From: JAKQIM01 sp029557965
GTDB taxonomy: Bacteria > Chloroflexota > Anaerolineae > Anaerolineales > UBA4823
Reading direction: 5' to 3'
DNA: 64,000 nt
NCBI GenBank assembly: GCA_035341015.1
Contig: DAOQUL010000009.1
Location: 1 to 64,000 of the forward strand
In this document: positions 8,362 through 16,862 of the stretch, piece after piece
How the letters are laid out: each line of letters opens with the position of its first letter
How positions within the stretch are numbered: the stretch's first letter is position 1
The notes under the pieces: model-generated
Seen by the model: the letters and a program-made list of their open reading frames with translations, nothing else
Database searches by the model: none
Told to the model about the DNA's origin: nothing
Program-made: the position numbers and the translations under genes

Positions 8362-10593
8362 TCAAGGGAGTTTAAATTCTTGTAATTGCTTTTTTGTGGC
8401 CTGGTATCCCAACTCGATGATCGGGTCGTACTTGTCAAACTCCAACAAGCCATAGGCTTCGACCGGGATCTGGATCAGCAGGTCGGCGCAGCGCCAGGTC
8501 TCATTCAGCCGGTAGCGGATGTTGCTGTATACGATCCCGGCTACGATATCGATCAGGCTGGGCGCCTTGACCTTTTTGGAGAACGGATTCAGGCGTGCCC
8601 CAAGGGCCTGCCAGCCTGAGAGCGACGGCCCAAAATTATATTCCCCGTTGGTTGGACTGCCGGTTACCAGGTCAACACCGATCACCGTGCCGCCAGGGCA
8701 GAGCTCGCGCAGCCGGTCGATGGGCAGGTTGTTGGCGGCCCCGCCGTCGATCAACACACAGCCGTCCTCTAAGACGGGTGCAAAGACCGCCGGGAAGGCC
8801 ATGCTGGCGCGCACGGCTTTCCACAGCAAGCCGCGGGTGTGGAGCTGTTCCAGGCCGCGGGTGAGGTTCGAAGAAACGCAGAAGTAAGGCCGCCAGGTAT
8901 CTTCGATGCGGGTATCGCCGCATATTTTCTGCAGCAGGGCGGTGATGCGCCGGGTAGCGGTGATGGAAGCATAAGGGAAGGTGTAATCGAGCAGTTTTTT
9001 GGGGTCAGAAAATTCGGCTGCCAGTTGGCGCAGTCGCCCGGCGTCCCAATCCAGGGCCAGGCCCGCGGCAATGATGGAACCCATGCTGGCGCCGCCGACC
9101 CAATCGACTTCGATATTGGCCTCTTCCAAGGCCCGGATCGCGCCGATGTGAGCATACCCGCGCGCCCCGCCGCCGCTGAGCGCTAAGCCCACCGGGCGCC
9201 CGCCTACCCGGCGGCACAGGCGGCGAAAATCAGCCGGGTTGCCCAGGCGCACCTGGTGGTGGGCAGCAATCGGGAAATCATCTGAGCGATGCGATTCGAG
9301 CCAGGCGGCGGTGCCAGATGGCGCGGCGCAGCCGGCCGGATGGAGCAAAACCAGCTCCAGGCGGGCGCGCGTCTGGGCAGAGACCAGCGCTTTTTCCAGT
9401 GGCGCCGTATTTGACGGGGCACTGCCCTCACCAACCAACAAGATGACATCGGCGTTTTCGATACAGCGCTGAGCCCAAGGAGATAAATGCCCCGAGGTTT
9501 CCAGGGCCAGCCCGGTATCATAGATGGTGAATTGATGCTGGCGCACATGTTCGTCCATCCAGATGTTGACCAGCAGGCCGGTGGGGTGGTCCAGGGGGAT
9601 GTGGGCCGCGCCGGGCTTTCCGTAACGATCTTCAAAGCGCATGGGGTCCAATAAAAGGGTAGACCCCATGCTGTTAAAGGTATCTGCCAACTGGTGAGTA
9701 AACTCTGCCAGGTTTCGACCCACCTGGGCGGGGAGCACGGCGATCACCTGGCTGCTGGCCTGGAGGGTGGATGTTTTTGAGATGGACAGCTCACGCTGGA
9801 TGATCTGGTGGGCAAGCTTGAGCACAGCCTGGGGCGACCGGCAGAGCAGATTTTCGAAAATGGTGCGCGCGATGACGATCACATCCGTCAGGCGGGTAGC
9901 ATAGACGGTGGCGCTGCGGGTGCTTTCGGGCGCGCCGCTTTCGGTCAGCAGGGCAAATTCGCCAATACTTTCGCCGGCTCCCACCTCTCCCAGGTCGCGC
10001 TGGCTGCCCGCCTCTTCTACCGAGAATCGCAGGCGGCCCTGGATGACGATATACATCTCATTGCCGGGTTCCCCCTGGCGGCAGAGCACCTGCCCGCAAT
10101 CGAGGCGGCGCCATTCCAGCTTATCATACAGGTCTTGCAGGGTATCCTGGTCGAGCGCGCCGAAGAGACGGGTGATGGCCTGGGTGGCGATCGTTTCTTG
10201 AAAACCGGGCAGCAGGGCGGTGGTCAACTCGCTGAACAAGGGCGGGTTGTCTTCTGCCAGGTGGTCAAATTCTGCCTTAGACAGGCACAGGACCTGGCTG
10301 TCTTGTTCGACAACCAGGGTGGCATGGCGCGGCTGGCTGATGAGCAGGGATGTTTCGCCGGTGCATGCCCCCGGGCCCAAGACCTCTGCCAGGGTCTCCT
10401 GTCCGTCGACCTGGCGTTGGTAAAGAGCAAGCTTGCCAGACCTGACAACATAGAACGTATCGCCGGGGTCATCCTGGCGAAATACCACCTTGCCAGCCGC
10501 CAGCGATTTTTCTCTCATGGCAGATGAGATGGCCTGGATCACAGATGGATTGAGCCTGCTGATAACAGGGGGAGGAGTTGGCTTTGTGTTCAT
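8362..10593 (-). CDS. Patatin-like phospholipase with two cyclic-nucleotide-binding domains (NTE-like)
   Basis: A 743-residue protein organised like neuropathy target esterase: two CNB domains (about residues 10-130 and 155-275, each with PGDTFYVVRSGKLALY- or PGNEMYIVIQGRLRF-type folds), a middle segment, and a C-terminal patatin hydrolase. The oxyanion loop is SGGGARGYAHIGA near residue 473, the nucleophile Ser is in GGASMGSI near 501, and the catalytic Asp is in IDGGAANNLP near 616, so the Ser-Asp dyad is intact. It should hydrolyse phospho- or lysophospholipids at the membrane under control of a bound nucleotide. I chose ATG 10593; a TTG at 10677 would add 28 residues with no domain character. 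Confidence 0.9.
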   Translation of the reverse strand: MNTKPTPPPVISRLNPSVIQAISSAMREKSLAAGKVVFRQDDPGDTFYVVRSGKLALYQRQVDGQETLAEVLGPGACTGETSLLISQPRHATLVVEQDSQVLCLSKAEFDHLAEDNPPLFSELTTALLPGFQETIATQAITRLFGALDQDTLQDLYDKLEWRRLDCGQVLCRQGEPGNEMYIVIQGRLRFSVEEAGSQRDLGEVGAGESIGEFALLTESGAPESTRSATVYATRLTDVIVIARTIFENLLCRSPQAVLKLAHQIIQRELSISKTSTLQASSQVIAVLPAQVGRNLAEFTHQLADTFNSMGSTLLLDPMRFEDRYGKPGAAHIPLDHPTGLLVNIWMDEHVRQHQFTIYDTGLALETSGHLSPWAQRCIENADVILLVGEGSAPSNTAPLEKALVSAQTRARLELVLLHPAGCAAPSGTAAWLESHRSDDFPIAAHHQVRLGNPADFRRLCRRVGGRPVGLALSGGGARGYAHIGAIRALEEANIEVDWVGGASMGSIIAAGLALDWDAGRLRQLAAEFSDPKKLLDYTFPYASITATRRITALLQKICGDTRIEDTWRPYFCVSSNLTRGLEQLHTRGLLWKAVRASMAFPAVFAPVLEDGCVLIDGGAANNLPIDRLRELCPGGTVIGVDLVTGSPTNGEYNFGPSLSGWQALGARLNPFSKKVKAPSLIDIVAGIVYSNIRYRLNETWRCADLLIQIPVEAYGLLEFDKYDPIIELGYQATKKQLQEFKLP

Positions 10594-10716
10594 GATTGAT
10601 ATTCGGGTGTTGGGTAGGAGGCTGCCGGTGAGGCATAGGCTGCCGGGTACCTGTAAGCGCCTGCGGCGACCAGGCAAAGATGATTAAGATAGGGATATTA
10701 CGGCGGGCTGCTTTCC

Positions 10717-10756
10717 CCAAAAAAGGCTGGGAGGATGTTTTTCATCCTCCCAGCCT
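10717..10756 (-). terminator. Intrinsic terminator of the E1-E2-E3 transcription unit
   Basis: A perfect 14-bp stem (AGGCTGGGAGGATG at 10724-10737 paired with 10743-10756) with a 5-nt loop is followed on the minus strand by a run of five to six T (10719-10724). It lies just past the stop codon of the lipoamide dehydrogenase gene. Confidence 0.9.
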
Positions 10757-10761
10757 GAATG

Positions 10762-12159
10762 CTAGCTGTGAATGGTGTGTCCGGCGGCGCCGTGAGCGGC
10801 TTCCATCAGCACCTCGCTCAAGGTGGGGTGGGCATGCACGTTGCGGGCGATCTCTGTGACGGTCAGCTCCATCATCTGTGCCAGGGTCAGCTCAGGCAGC
10901 AGCTCGGTGACCTCAGGGCCGATGAGGTGAGCGCCCAGGATCTCACCGTACCTGGCATCGGTGACGATCTTGGCCCAGCCGGCGTAATCGCCCAGGCCGA
11001 GGGCCTTGCCGTTGGCCTGGAAGTTGAAGCGACCGACCTTGACATCGTAACCGCGCTCTTTGGCTTTGGCCTCGGTGAGGCCAAAGGAGGCAATCTGCGG
11101 CTGGCAGTAGGTGCAGTGGGGCATCATCTCATAGTTGAGCGCCACTGTCTCAACTCCGCCAATGTGTTCAGCGCAGACAATGCCCTGCGCAGAGCCAGAG
11201 TGGGCCAGCATGAGCTTGCCGGTGACATCGCCAATGGCCCAAATGCCGGGCACGTTGGTTGCCATGCGCTCGTCGATCTCGATGAAGCCGCGCTCGCTGA
11301 TCTTTACGCCCGCTTCTTCCAGGCCCAGGTCGCGGCTGTTGGGCGAAAAACCGATCGCCACCAGGGCCTGCTCGGCCTCGATGACTTTTTCGACCCCTTC
11401 GCTCGATACCTTGACCCTGACGCCGGCCTCGGTGGTTTCGATGGATTCGACGCGGTGGTTGGTGAGGGCTTTGATGCCGCGCTTCTTGAAGGCTTTTTCT
11501 AATTCGACGCTGACTTCCTCATCTTCCAGCGGCACCAGGTGAGGCAGCATCTCGACGATGGTCACATCTACGCCGTAAGAATTCCACACTGTGGAGAATT
11601 CGACGCCGATAGCGCCCGAGCCGATGACGATCACGGAGGCGGGCTGCTTTTCTTGCAGGATGGCTTCGAGGTAGGTGAGCACTTTCTGCCCGTCCACCGT
11701 CCAGCCGCGGGGAATGCTGGTGCGCGCACCGGTGGCGACGATGATGTTCTTGGCTTGCAGTTCAGTTACCTTGCCATCTTTGTCGGTTACAGCCACCTTA
11801 TCGGGTGCAGTCAGCCTGGCTGCGCCCATGTGCACGTCGATGTTGTTCTTGCGCATCAAGAAGCCCACGCCCTTGGTCAGGCGGTCTGAAACCTGGCGGC
11901 TGCGCTTGACGGCGGCGCCAAAATCCAGTTTCAGGTTCTCGAATGAAAAGCCGAAATCTTTGCCGCGCTCGCGTAAGGTATGGGCCACCTCAGCGTTCTT
12001 GAGCAGCGATTTGGAGGGCACACAGCCCACGTTCAGGCAGACCCCACCCAGCCACTGCTTATCTACAATAGCCACTTTTTGGCCCAGTTGGGCAGCACGG
12101 ATGGCACAAACATAACCGGCAGGGCCGGCGCCGATGACGATGACGTCGTAATTGCTCAT
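10762..12159 (-). CDS. lpdA: Dihydrolipoyl dehydrogenase (E3)
   Basis: A 465-residue FAD enzyme that reoxidises the dihydrolipoyl arm of the 2-oxoacid dehydrogenase complex, passing electrons to NAD+. The FAD-binding GxGxxG is VIGAGPAGYVCAIRAA; the redox-active disulfide is GGVCLNVGCVPSK (Cys41, Cys46); the NAD site is VIGSGAIGVEF; the second FAD motif is WAIGDVTGKLMLAH; and the C-terminal His-Glu pair is in HAHPTLSEV. The ATG at 12159 is preceded by AAGGAGAATCC; an upstream start at 12180 would overlap the E2 gene and lacks support. It is last in the operon, 13 bp after the E2 gene. Confidence 0.95.
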   Translation of the reverse strand: MSNYDVIVIGAGPAGYVCAIRAAQLGQKVAIVDKQWLGGVCLNVGCVPSKSLLKNAEVAHTLRERGKDFGFSFENLKLDFGAAVKRSRQVSDRLTKGVGFLMRKNNIDVHMGAARLTAPDKVAVTDKDGKVTELQAKNIIVATGARTSIPRGWTVDGQKVLTYLEAILQEKQPASVIVIGSGAIGVEFSTVWNSYGVDVTIVEMLPHLVPLEDEEVSVELEKAFKKRGIKALTNHRVESIETTEAGVRVKVSSEGVEKVIEAEQALVAIGFSPNSRDLGLEEAGVKISERGFIEIDERMATNVPGIWAIGDVTGKLMLAHSGSAQGIVCAEHIGGVETVALNYEMMPHCTYCQPQIASFGLTEAKAKERGYDVKVGRFNFQANGKALGLGDYAGWAKIVTDARYGEILGAHLIGPEVTELLPELTLAQMMELTVTEIARNVHAHPTLSEVLMEAAHGAAGHTIHS

Positions 12160-12172
12160 GGATTCTCCTTTG

Positions 12173-13471
12173 TCAGGCATAGTTTTGCAGGTATTCTACC
12201 ACCTTTGCCAGGAACCAGTCGGCGGTAGCGCCGTCGAGGATGCGGTGGTCGAAGGTGAACGAGAGATAGATCATGGGACGGATGGCGATGGCATCGCCCA
12301 GGGTTGGGTCGCTGATGACGACAGGGCGTTTTTGCAGCGCACCTACCCCCAAGATGCCGCACTGGGGCTGGTTGATGACGGGAGTGGCGAAGAGAGAGCC
12401 CGAGATGCCGTGATTGGTAATGGAAATGGTGCCGCCCTTGACCTCGCCGGGTTGGAGCTTGCGGGTGCGGGCGCGGCTGGCCAGGTCGTTGATGCTGCGG
12501 GCCAGGCCGAGCAGCGAGAGCCCGTCGGCATTCTTGATGACCGGGACGATCAGACCTTCTTCGCCGAGCGAGGTAGCCATGCCGATGTTGATCTGCTTAT
12601 GCACCAGGATGCCGGCCTCGCTCCAAGAGGAGTTGACGGCAGGATAGGCTTTGATGCCGGCGACGATGGCGGCGATAAAGTAGGCGGTGTAGGTCAGGTT
12701 GACACCGTCGCGGGCGAAGGCGTCTTTGTTGGCGGCGCGGTGGGCCACCACGCGGCTCATATCGGCTTCCATGATGGTGGTGACGTGCGGCGAGGTGTGC
12801 TTGCTCATCACCATGTGGTCGGCAATGGCGCGGCGCACCGAGGTCATGGGGATGAGGGTCGAAAGCGAGGCATCAACGGGCGCGGGTGCTGGGGCGGGCG
12901 CAGGCGCAGCGGGCCGGCTGGCCTGTGGGGCTGTGCTGGGGGCGGCCGGGCGTGTTTCTAGATAGGCGAGGACATCTTGCTTGGTGATGCGCCCGCCCAG
13001 GCCGGTGCCGCGCACCTGGCGCAGGTCTACATTCTGTTCGGCCGCCATCCGCCGGACGACAGGAGAGAGAAAGCCCAGGTCGCGAGATGCGGGCTCTTCT
13101 GGGGGGATGGCTGCCGATTGCAACGGCATCTCGACGGGGGCCGCCGCCGGGCTGGGGGCGGGGGCAGCAGCGCGGAAATCTGCCCCGGCTTGGGGAACAG
13201 CGGGGGGCGCATCCTGGCCGGGGATGGCTTCGCCGGGCTGGCCTACCCAGCCAAGCAGGGCGCCAACCTTGACCACTTCCTCCGGTTGGGCCAGGGCCGC
13301 CAGCAGCACGCCCGTCACCGGGCTGGGGATTTCAGAATCAACCTTGTCGGTATTGACTTCTAACAAGGCCTCGTATTCCGAAACCGGATCGCCAACCGCT
13401 TTGAGCCACTTGGTGACGGTGGCTTCGGTCACGGCTTCGCCGAGAGGGGGCATGGTGATTTGTACTGCCAT
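12173..13471 (-). CDS. 2-oxoacid dehydrogenase E2, lipoamide acyltransferase
   Basis: A 432-residue E2 core protein. An N-terminal lipoyl domain carries the lipoylated lysine in EVNTDKVDSEI (Lys43). After an Ala/Pro linker comes the E3-binding domain, LSPVVRRMAAEQNVDLRQV then GTGLGGRITKQDV. A second Ala/Pro-rich linker leads to the acyltransferase domain with the active-site motif DHRILDG (His409, Asp413). The product transfers the acyl group from E1 to CoA. Whether the complex uses pyruvate or branched-chain 2-oxoacids cannot be settled here; the fused E1 upstream leans towards branched-chain or mixed use. Only one lipoyl domain is present. Confidence 0.93.
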   Translation of the reverse strand: MAVQITMPPLGEAVTEATVTKWLKAVGDPVSEYEALLEVNTDKVDSEIPSPVTGVLLAALAQPEEVVKVGALLGWVGQPGEAIPGQDAPPAVPQAGADFRAAAPAPSPAAAPVEMPLQSAAIPPEEPASRDLGFLSPVVRRMAAEQNVDLRQVRGTGLGGRITKQDVLAYLETRPAAPSTAPQASRPAAPAPAPAPAPVDASLSTLIPMTSVRRAIADHMVMSKHTSPHVTTIMEADMSRVVAHRAANKDAFARDGVNLTYTAYFIAAIVAGIKAYPAVNSSWSEAGILVHKQINIGMATSLGEEGLIVPVIKNADGLSLLGLARSINDLASRARTRKLQPGEVKGGTISITNHGISGSLFATPVINQPQCGILGVGALQKRPVVISDPTLGDAIAIRPMIYLSFTFDHRILDGATADWFLAKVVEYLQNYA

Positions 13472-13502
13472 CGCTGTACTCCTTTTTCTCGATCATGGTT
13501 TG

Positions 13503-13961
13503 TTCACCGCAGAGACCGCAGAGAAGAGCAAATCATAAGATCATTCTTTTAGATTTGATACCAGGCGGTGGATGCCGTCTTTGAGTATGGGAACGTGGAA
13601 ATTGATCAGCAGGCCAACTTGCCAACCTCCAAGACGGAGATAGGATAATAGCTGCGCATCATGGATGGGCAGCAGAGTCTCAACGGCTTTGATCTCCACC
13701 ACAACCTGGCCTTGAACAAGGAGGTCAAGGCGATATCCACAATCAAGGGTAATACCTTTGTAGGTGACGGGAAGATTTACCTGGCGTTTAAAAGACAAGC
13801 CTTGCAGGCCTAATTCGTGACAAAGGCATTCCTCATAGGCTGACTCAAGCAGTCCGGGTCCTAATGAGCGATGCACTTCGATCGCAGCCCCAATAATACT
13901 TCCGGTGATCTCATTGACACTCTTTAACATAATTTGTTTTTCTCTGCGTCTCTGCGGTGAA
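13503..13961. mobile_element. Small cassette: GxxExxY gene bounded by about 31-bp inverted repeats
   Basis: The left end (13503-13533) begins TTCACCGCAGAGACCGCAGA and the right end (13931-13961), read on the opposite strand, begins TTCACCGCAGAGACGCAGAG. They match over about 31 positions with one indel and two or three mismatches. Together they enclose only the 129-codon gene. The unit lies between the E1 and E2 genes, where an uninterrupted operon would be expected. No transposase and no clear target-site duplication is visible, so mobility is inferred. Confidence 0.5.
13541..13930 (-). CDS. GxxExxY family protein
   Basis: A 129-residue protein with the family signature GLLESAYEE near residue 26, followed by a PD-(D/E)xK-nuclease-like core: DCGYRLDLLVQGQVVVEIKA, then HDAQLLSYLRLGGWQVGLLINF. 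The Asp and the Glu-x-Lys are arranged as in that fold, but activity for this family is not established to my knowledge. It shares strand with the flanking E1 and E2 genes yet is unrelated in function. The inverted repeats on both sides suggest that it entered the operon as a unit. Function unknown. Confidence 0.8.
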   Translation of the reverse strand: MLKSVNEITGSIIGAAIEVHRSLGPGLLESAYEECLCHELGLQGLSFKRQVNLPVTYKGITLDCGYRLDLLVQGQVVVEIKAVETLLPIHDAQLLSYLRLGGWQVGLLINFHVPILKDGIHRLVSNLKE

Positions 13962-13965
13962 AATA

Positions 13966-16380
13966 TCAGGTTATTAACGGATATTTCTCTGGCATAGCTT
14001 CGTGCATCATCGCATAGGCGGTATCGAAGATGGTCTCGGCGTTGGGCTTGGACCAGTAGTCGCCGTCAGAGCCGTATGCAGGGCGATGGGCTTGGGCGGT
14101 GAGGGTGCGGGGGGGAGAGTCGAGGAAGGCGTAGCCGCCTTGCTGTTCGATGATCTGCTGGAGCATATAGGCGCTGGCGCCGCCGGGAACGTCCTCGTCG
14201 ACGATCAAGAGGCGGCTGGTCTTGCGCAGCGATGCGCCGACCATGCCGGGCAGGTCGAAGGGCAAGAGGGATTGGGCATCCATGACTTCAGTCTGGATGC
14301 CGGTGGTGGCGAGCTGTTCGGCGGCTTCGAGGGCAATGCGGCAGCAGGCGCCGTATGTCACCAGGGTCAGGTCGGTGCCGGGGCGCAGCACCTCCGGCTG
14401 GCCGAGGGGCAGGGTGAAGTCGCCGATATTATCGGGCAGGCGTTCTCTAAGGCGGTATCCGTTGAGCACCTCGATCACAATGGCGGGCTCATCAGCCTGT
14501 AAGAGGGTGTTGTAGAATCCTGCCGCCTGGGTCATGTTGCGCGGGGTCAGCAGGTACATGCCGCGCACCAGGTTGAGGATGCCCCCCATGGGCGAGCCGG
14601 AGTGCCACACCCCCTCCAGGCGGTGGCCGCGGGTGCGCACGATGACGGGGGCTTTTTGCCCGCCGGCGGTGCGCCACTGCAGGGTGGCCAAATCGTCAGA
14701 CATGAGCTGAAGGGCATAGAGTACATAATCCAGGTACTGGATCTCAGCCAGGGGGCGCAGGCCGCGCAGGGCCATGCCGATGGCCTGGCCCAGGATGGTG
14801 GCCTCGCGAATGCCGGTATCGGCCACGCGCAGCTCGCCGTATTTATCTTGCAGGCCGCGCAAGCCCTGGTTGACGTCGCCCAGGCGGCCTACATCCTCGC
14901 CAAAGGCAATCAGGCGCGGCTCACGCGCCAGGGCAGCATCGAAGCAGGCGTTGATGATCTCGAACCCTTGCAGTGTGGGAGAGGCCGGGCTGTAAAGCGG
15001 CTTGACTTCGGGCACCTTCAGGGCCGATTGGCTGTACAGGTGCGAGGAGATGCGCTGGCGGTTGGGTGGCTCTTGCTCTTGCCGCCAACGCAGCAGGTCG
15101 GTGCGGGCGGCCGATGATACGTGGGCGGGGGTGGCCTCGAGGCGCGTGGCGAGCAGCACCTGGTGGATGGCGATCATGATATCGCGGCGGTAAGGGGTTG
15201 GCAGGCCCAGCAGCTTTTCTTTGACTTGGGTGATCTCAGCCGCCTGGGGCGATGCCGCCGCCACGGCTTCGATCAGGGCAGCCGCCTGGCGGCGCTCTTG
15301 CAGGATGGGTCCGGTGTAGGCCTCCCAGGCTTGCTTGCGGGCCTGTTCGACGAAAGCCAGGTCTTCTTTTTCTAGCTCGTCCAACTGCTGGGGCGTGGCG
15401 ATGCCCTGGGCAATGATCCACTGGCGGAACTGCTTCAGGCAGTCAAACTCGGCCTCCCAGGCCAGGCGCTCTTTGGTTTTGTAGCGTTCGTGGCTGCCGG
15501 AGGTCGAGTGGCCCTGGGGTTGGGTCAGCTCATCCACGTGGATGATGGAGGGCATGTGTTCTTCGCGTGCCACCTGGGCTGCCTGCTGGTAAGCAGACAG
15601 CAGGGCGGGATAATCCCAGCCGCGGATCCTGTAAATGTCGAAGCCATCACAGCAGGCCCCGTCTGGACGCTGGAAGCCCTGCACCAGCTCTGAGATGTTC
15701 TCTTTGGCGATCTGGTGCTCGTTGGCCACCGAAATGCCGTAGCCGTCATCGTAGATGGTGAGCACTGCCGGGCAGCGCAGCACGCCGATGGCGTTGACCG
15801 ATTCCCAGAAGTGCCCCTCTGCGCTGGAAGCGTTGCCGATGGTGCTGAAGGCCACCTCGCTGCCTTCTTTGGAGAACTGGGTGAATTGGGCCAGTTCGGG
15901 CAGGTGGCGGTAGAGCTTGGATGCATAGGCCAGCCCCACCAGGCGCGGCATCTGCGAGGCGGTGGGCGAGACATCGGAAGAGGAATTGTATTGGGCGGTG
16001 AGGTCTTTCCAGGTGCCATCTGGCTCCAGGCTGCGCGTGCCAAAATGGCCGTTCATCATGCGCCCGGCGCTGGCCGGCTCAGCCTGCACGTCGGTGTGGG
16101 CGTAGAGCTGGGCGAAGAACTCTTGGATGGTGCTCATGCCGGTGGCGAACATGAAGGTCTGGTCGCGGTAATAACCAGAGCGGAAATCGCCCGGCCGGAA
16201 GGCGCGCGCCATGGCCAATTGGGGCAGTTCTTTGCCATCGCCAAAGATGCCAAACTTGGCTTTGCCGCTCAAGACCTCGCGGCGGCCAATGTAACTGGCC
16301 TGGCGGCTGCGGTAAGCGCTGCGGTAATCTTTAAGGATCTCTTGGGGAGGCAGATGAAGGGATTTGAGCGCTTCAGGCAT
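13966..16380 (-). CDS. 2-oxoacid dehydrogenase E1, fused alpha and beta subunits
   Basis: An 804-residue thiamine diphosphate enzyme that decarboxylates a 2-oxoacid and acylates the lipoyl arm of E2. The alpha half (about 1-440) includes GYYRDQTFMFATGMS and the ThDP region IGNASSAEGHFWESVN with DDGYGIS. The position where many family members have GDG reads GNA. The beta half (about 470-804) contains IAFGEDVGRLGDVNQGLRG, RVADTGIREATILGQAIGMA and VDEDVPGGASAYM. Alpha and beta are separate genes in many bacteria; here they are one chain. ATG 16380 follows SD AAGGAGCTCC; a longer reading lacks family similarity. It is first of the E1-E2-E3 set, 16 bp after a cytochrome-like gene. Confidence 0.9.
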   Translation of the reverse strand: MPEALKSLHLPPQEILKDYRSAYRSRQASYIGRREVLSGKAKFGIFGDGKELPQLAMARAFRPGDFRSGYYRDQTFMFATGMSTIQEFFAQLYAHTDVQAEPASAGRMMNGHFGTRSLEPDGTWKDLTAQYNSSSDVSPTASQMPRLVGLAYASKLYRHLPELAQFTQFSKEGSEVAFSTIGNASSAEGHFWESVNAIGVLRCPAVLTIYDDGYGISVANEHQIAKENISELVQGFQRPDGACCDGFDIYRIRGWDYPALLSAYQQAAQVAREEHMPSIIHVDELTQPQGHSTSGSHERYKTKERLAWEAEFDCLKQFRQWIIAQGIATPQQLDELEKEDLAFVEQARKQAWEAYTGPILQERRQAAALIEAVAAASPQAAEITQVKEKLLGLPTPYRRDIMIAIHQVLLATRLEATPAHVSSAARTDLLRWRQEQEPPNRQRISSHLYSQSALKVPEVKPLYSPASPTLQGFEIINACFDAALAREPRLIAFGEDVGRLGDVNQGLRGLQDKYGELRVADTGIREATILGQAIGMALRGLRPLAEIQYLDYVLYALQLMSDDLATLQWRTAGGQKAPVIVRTRGHRLEGVWHSGSPMGGILNLVRGMYLLTPRNMTQAAGFYNTLLQADEPAIVIEVLNGYRLRERLPDNIGDFTLPLGQPEVLRPGTDLTLVTYGACCRIALEAAEQLATTGIQTEVMDAQSLLPFDLPGMVGASLRKTSRLLIVDEDVPGGASAYMLQQIIEQQGGYAFLDSPPRTLTAQAHRPAYGSDGDYWSKPNAETIFDTAYAMMHEAMPEKYPLIT

Positions 16381-16396
16381 GGAGCTCCTTGTAGGT

Positions 16397-16861
16397 CTAA
16401 TTATCCGGCGCACCGGCGTTGATCCAGTCGCTGATGATCTGGATCTCGGCTTCTGAAAGCGGTGACCCGCCCTTGGGCATTCGCCCGTTGACAATGACTT
16501 GGACCAACACGCTGGCGGCGGCATCATTGGGGGTGATGACTGCCCCCTCAGAAGACCCGGCCATCAGATCAGCATAGGTGTGTACTGCCAACCCATCGCT
16601 CTGGCGGCTGCTGCCATGACAGCGGGTGCAGGAGGCCTCGAAGATGGGTAAGACATCGCCGGTGAAGCTGACCTCCGCGGCCTCTGCCACGGGGGCAGCG
16701 GTGGCGGGACTGGCTGGCTGCGTGGGCGCTTGCGTGGCTGGTTGTGTGGGGGGTGGGGCGGTGGCGGTTGGGGCGGTGGCAGCCGGGCTTTGCACACCGC
16801 ATGCCGTTAACAGGATCGCGGCGAGAAGTAAAAACAGCTTTGTGGGGTGATTGGCGTTCAT
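16397..16861 (-). CDS. Cytochrome c-like lipoprotein
   Basis: A 154-residue predicted lipoprotein: signal peptide with lipobox LLTAC (Cys about residue 20), a Pro/Thr/Ala-rich spacer, then a single c-type haem motif CTRCH in DVLPIFEASCTRCHGSS. A possible distal Met ligand is in NGRMPKGGSPLS. The domain layout resembles small c-type cytochrome modules that often accompany planctomycete-type or electron-transfer proteins. It should sit on the outer face of the membrane and carry one electron. The start ATG 16861 follows the S41 protease stop by one base, so the two are coupled. Confidence 0.8.
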   Translation of the reverse strand: MNANHPTKLFLLLAAILLTACGVQSPAATAPTATAPPPTQPATQAPTQPASPATAAPVAEAAEVSFTGDVLPIFEASCTRCHGSSRQSDGLAVHTYADLMAGSSEGAVITPNDAAASVLVQVIVNGRMPKGGSPLSEAEIQIISDWINAGAPDN

Positions 16862-16862
16862 C

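Noticed and set aside
12152..12961. 269-codon plus-strand frame opposite the E2 gene
   Set aside because: Antisense to the E2 acyltransferase; Gly/Asp/Val-rich sequence without a recognisable domain.
16381..16527. 49-codon N-terminal extension of the E1 gene
   Set aside because: It overlaps the 3' end of the cytochrome-like gene and has no E1 similarity; ATG 16380 has AAGGAG upstream.
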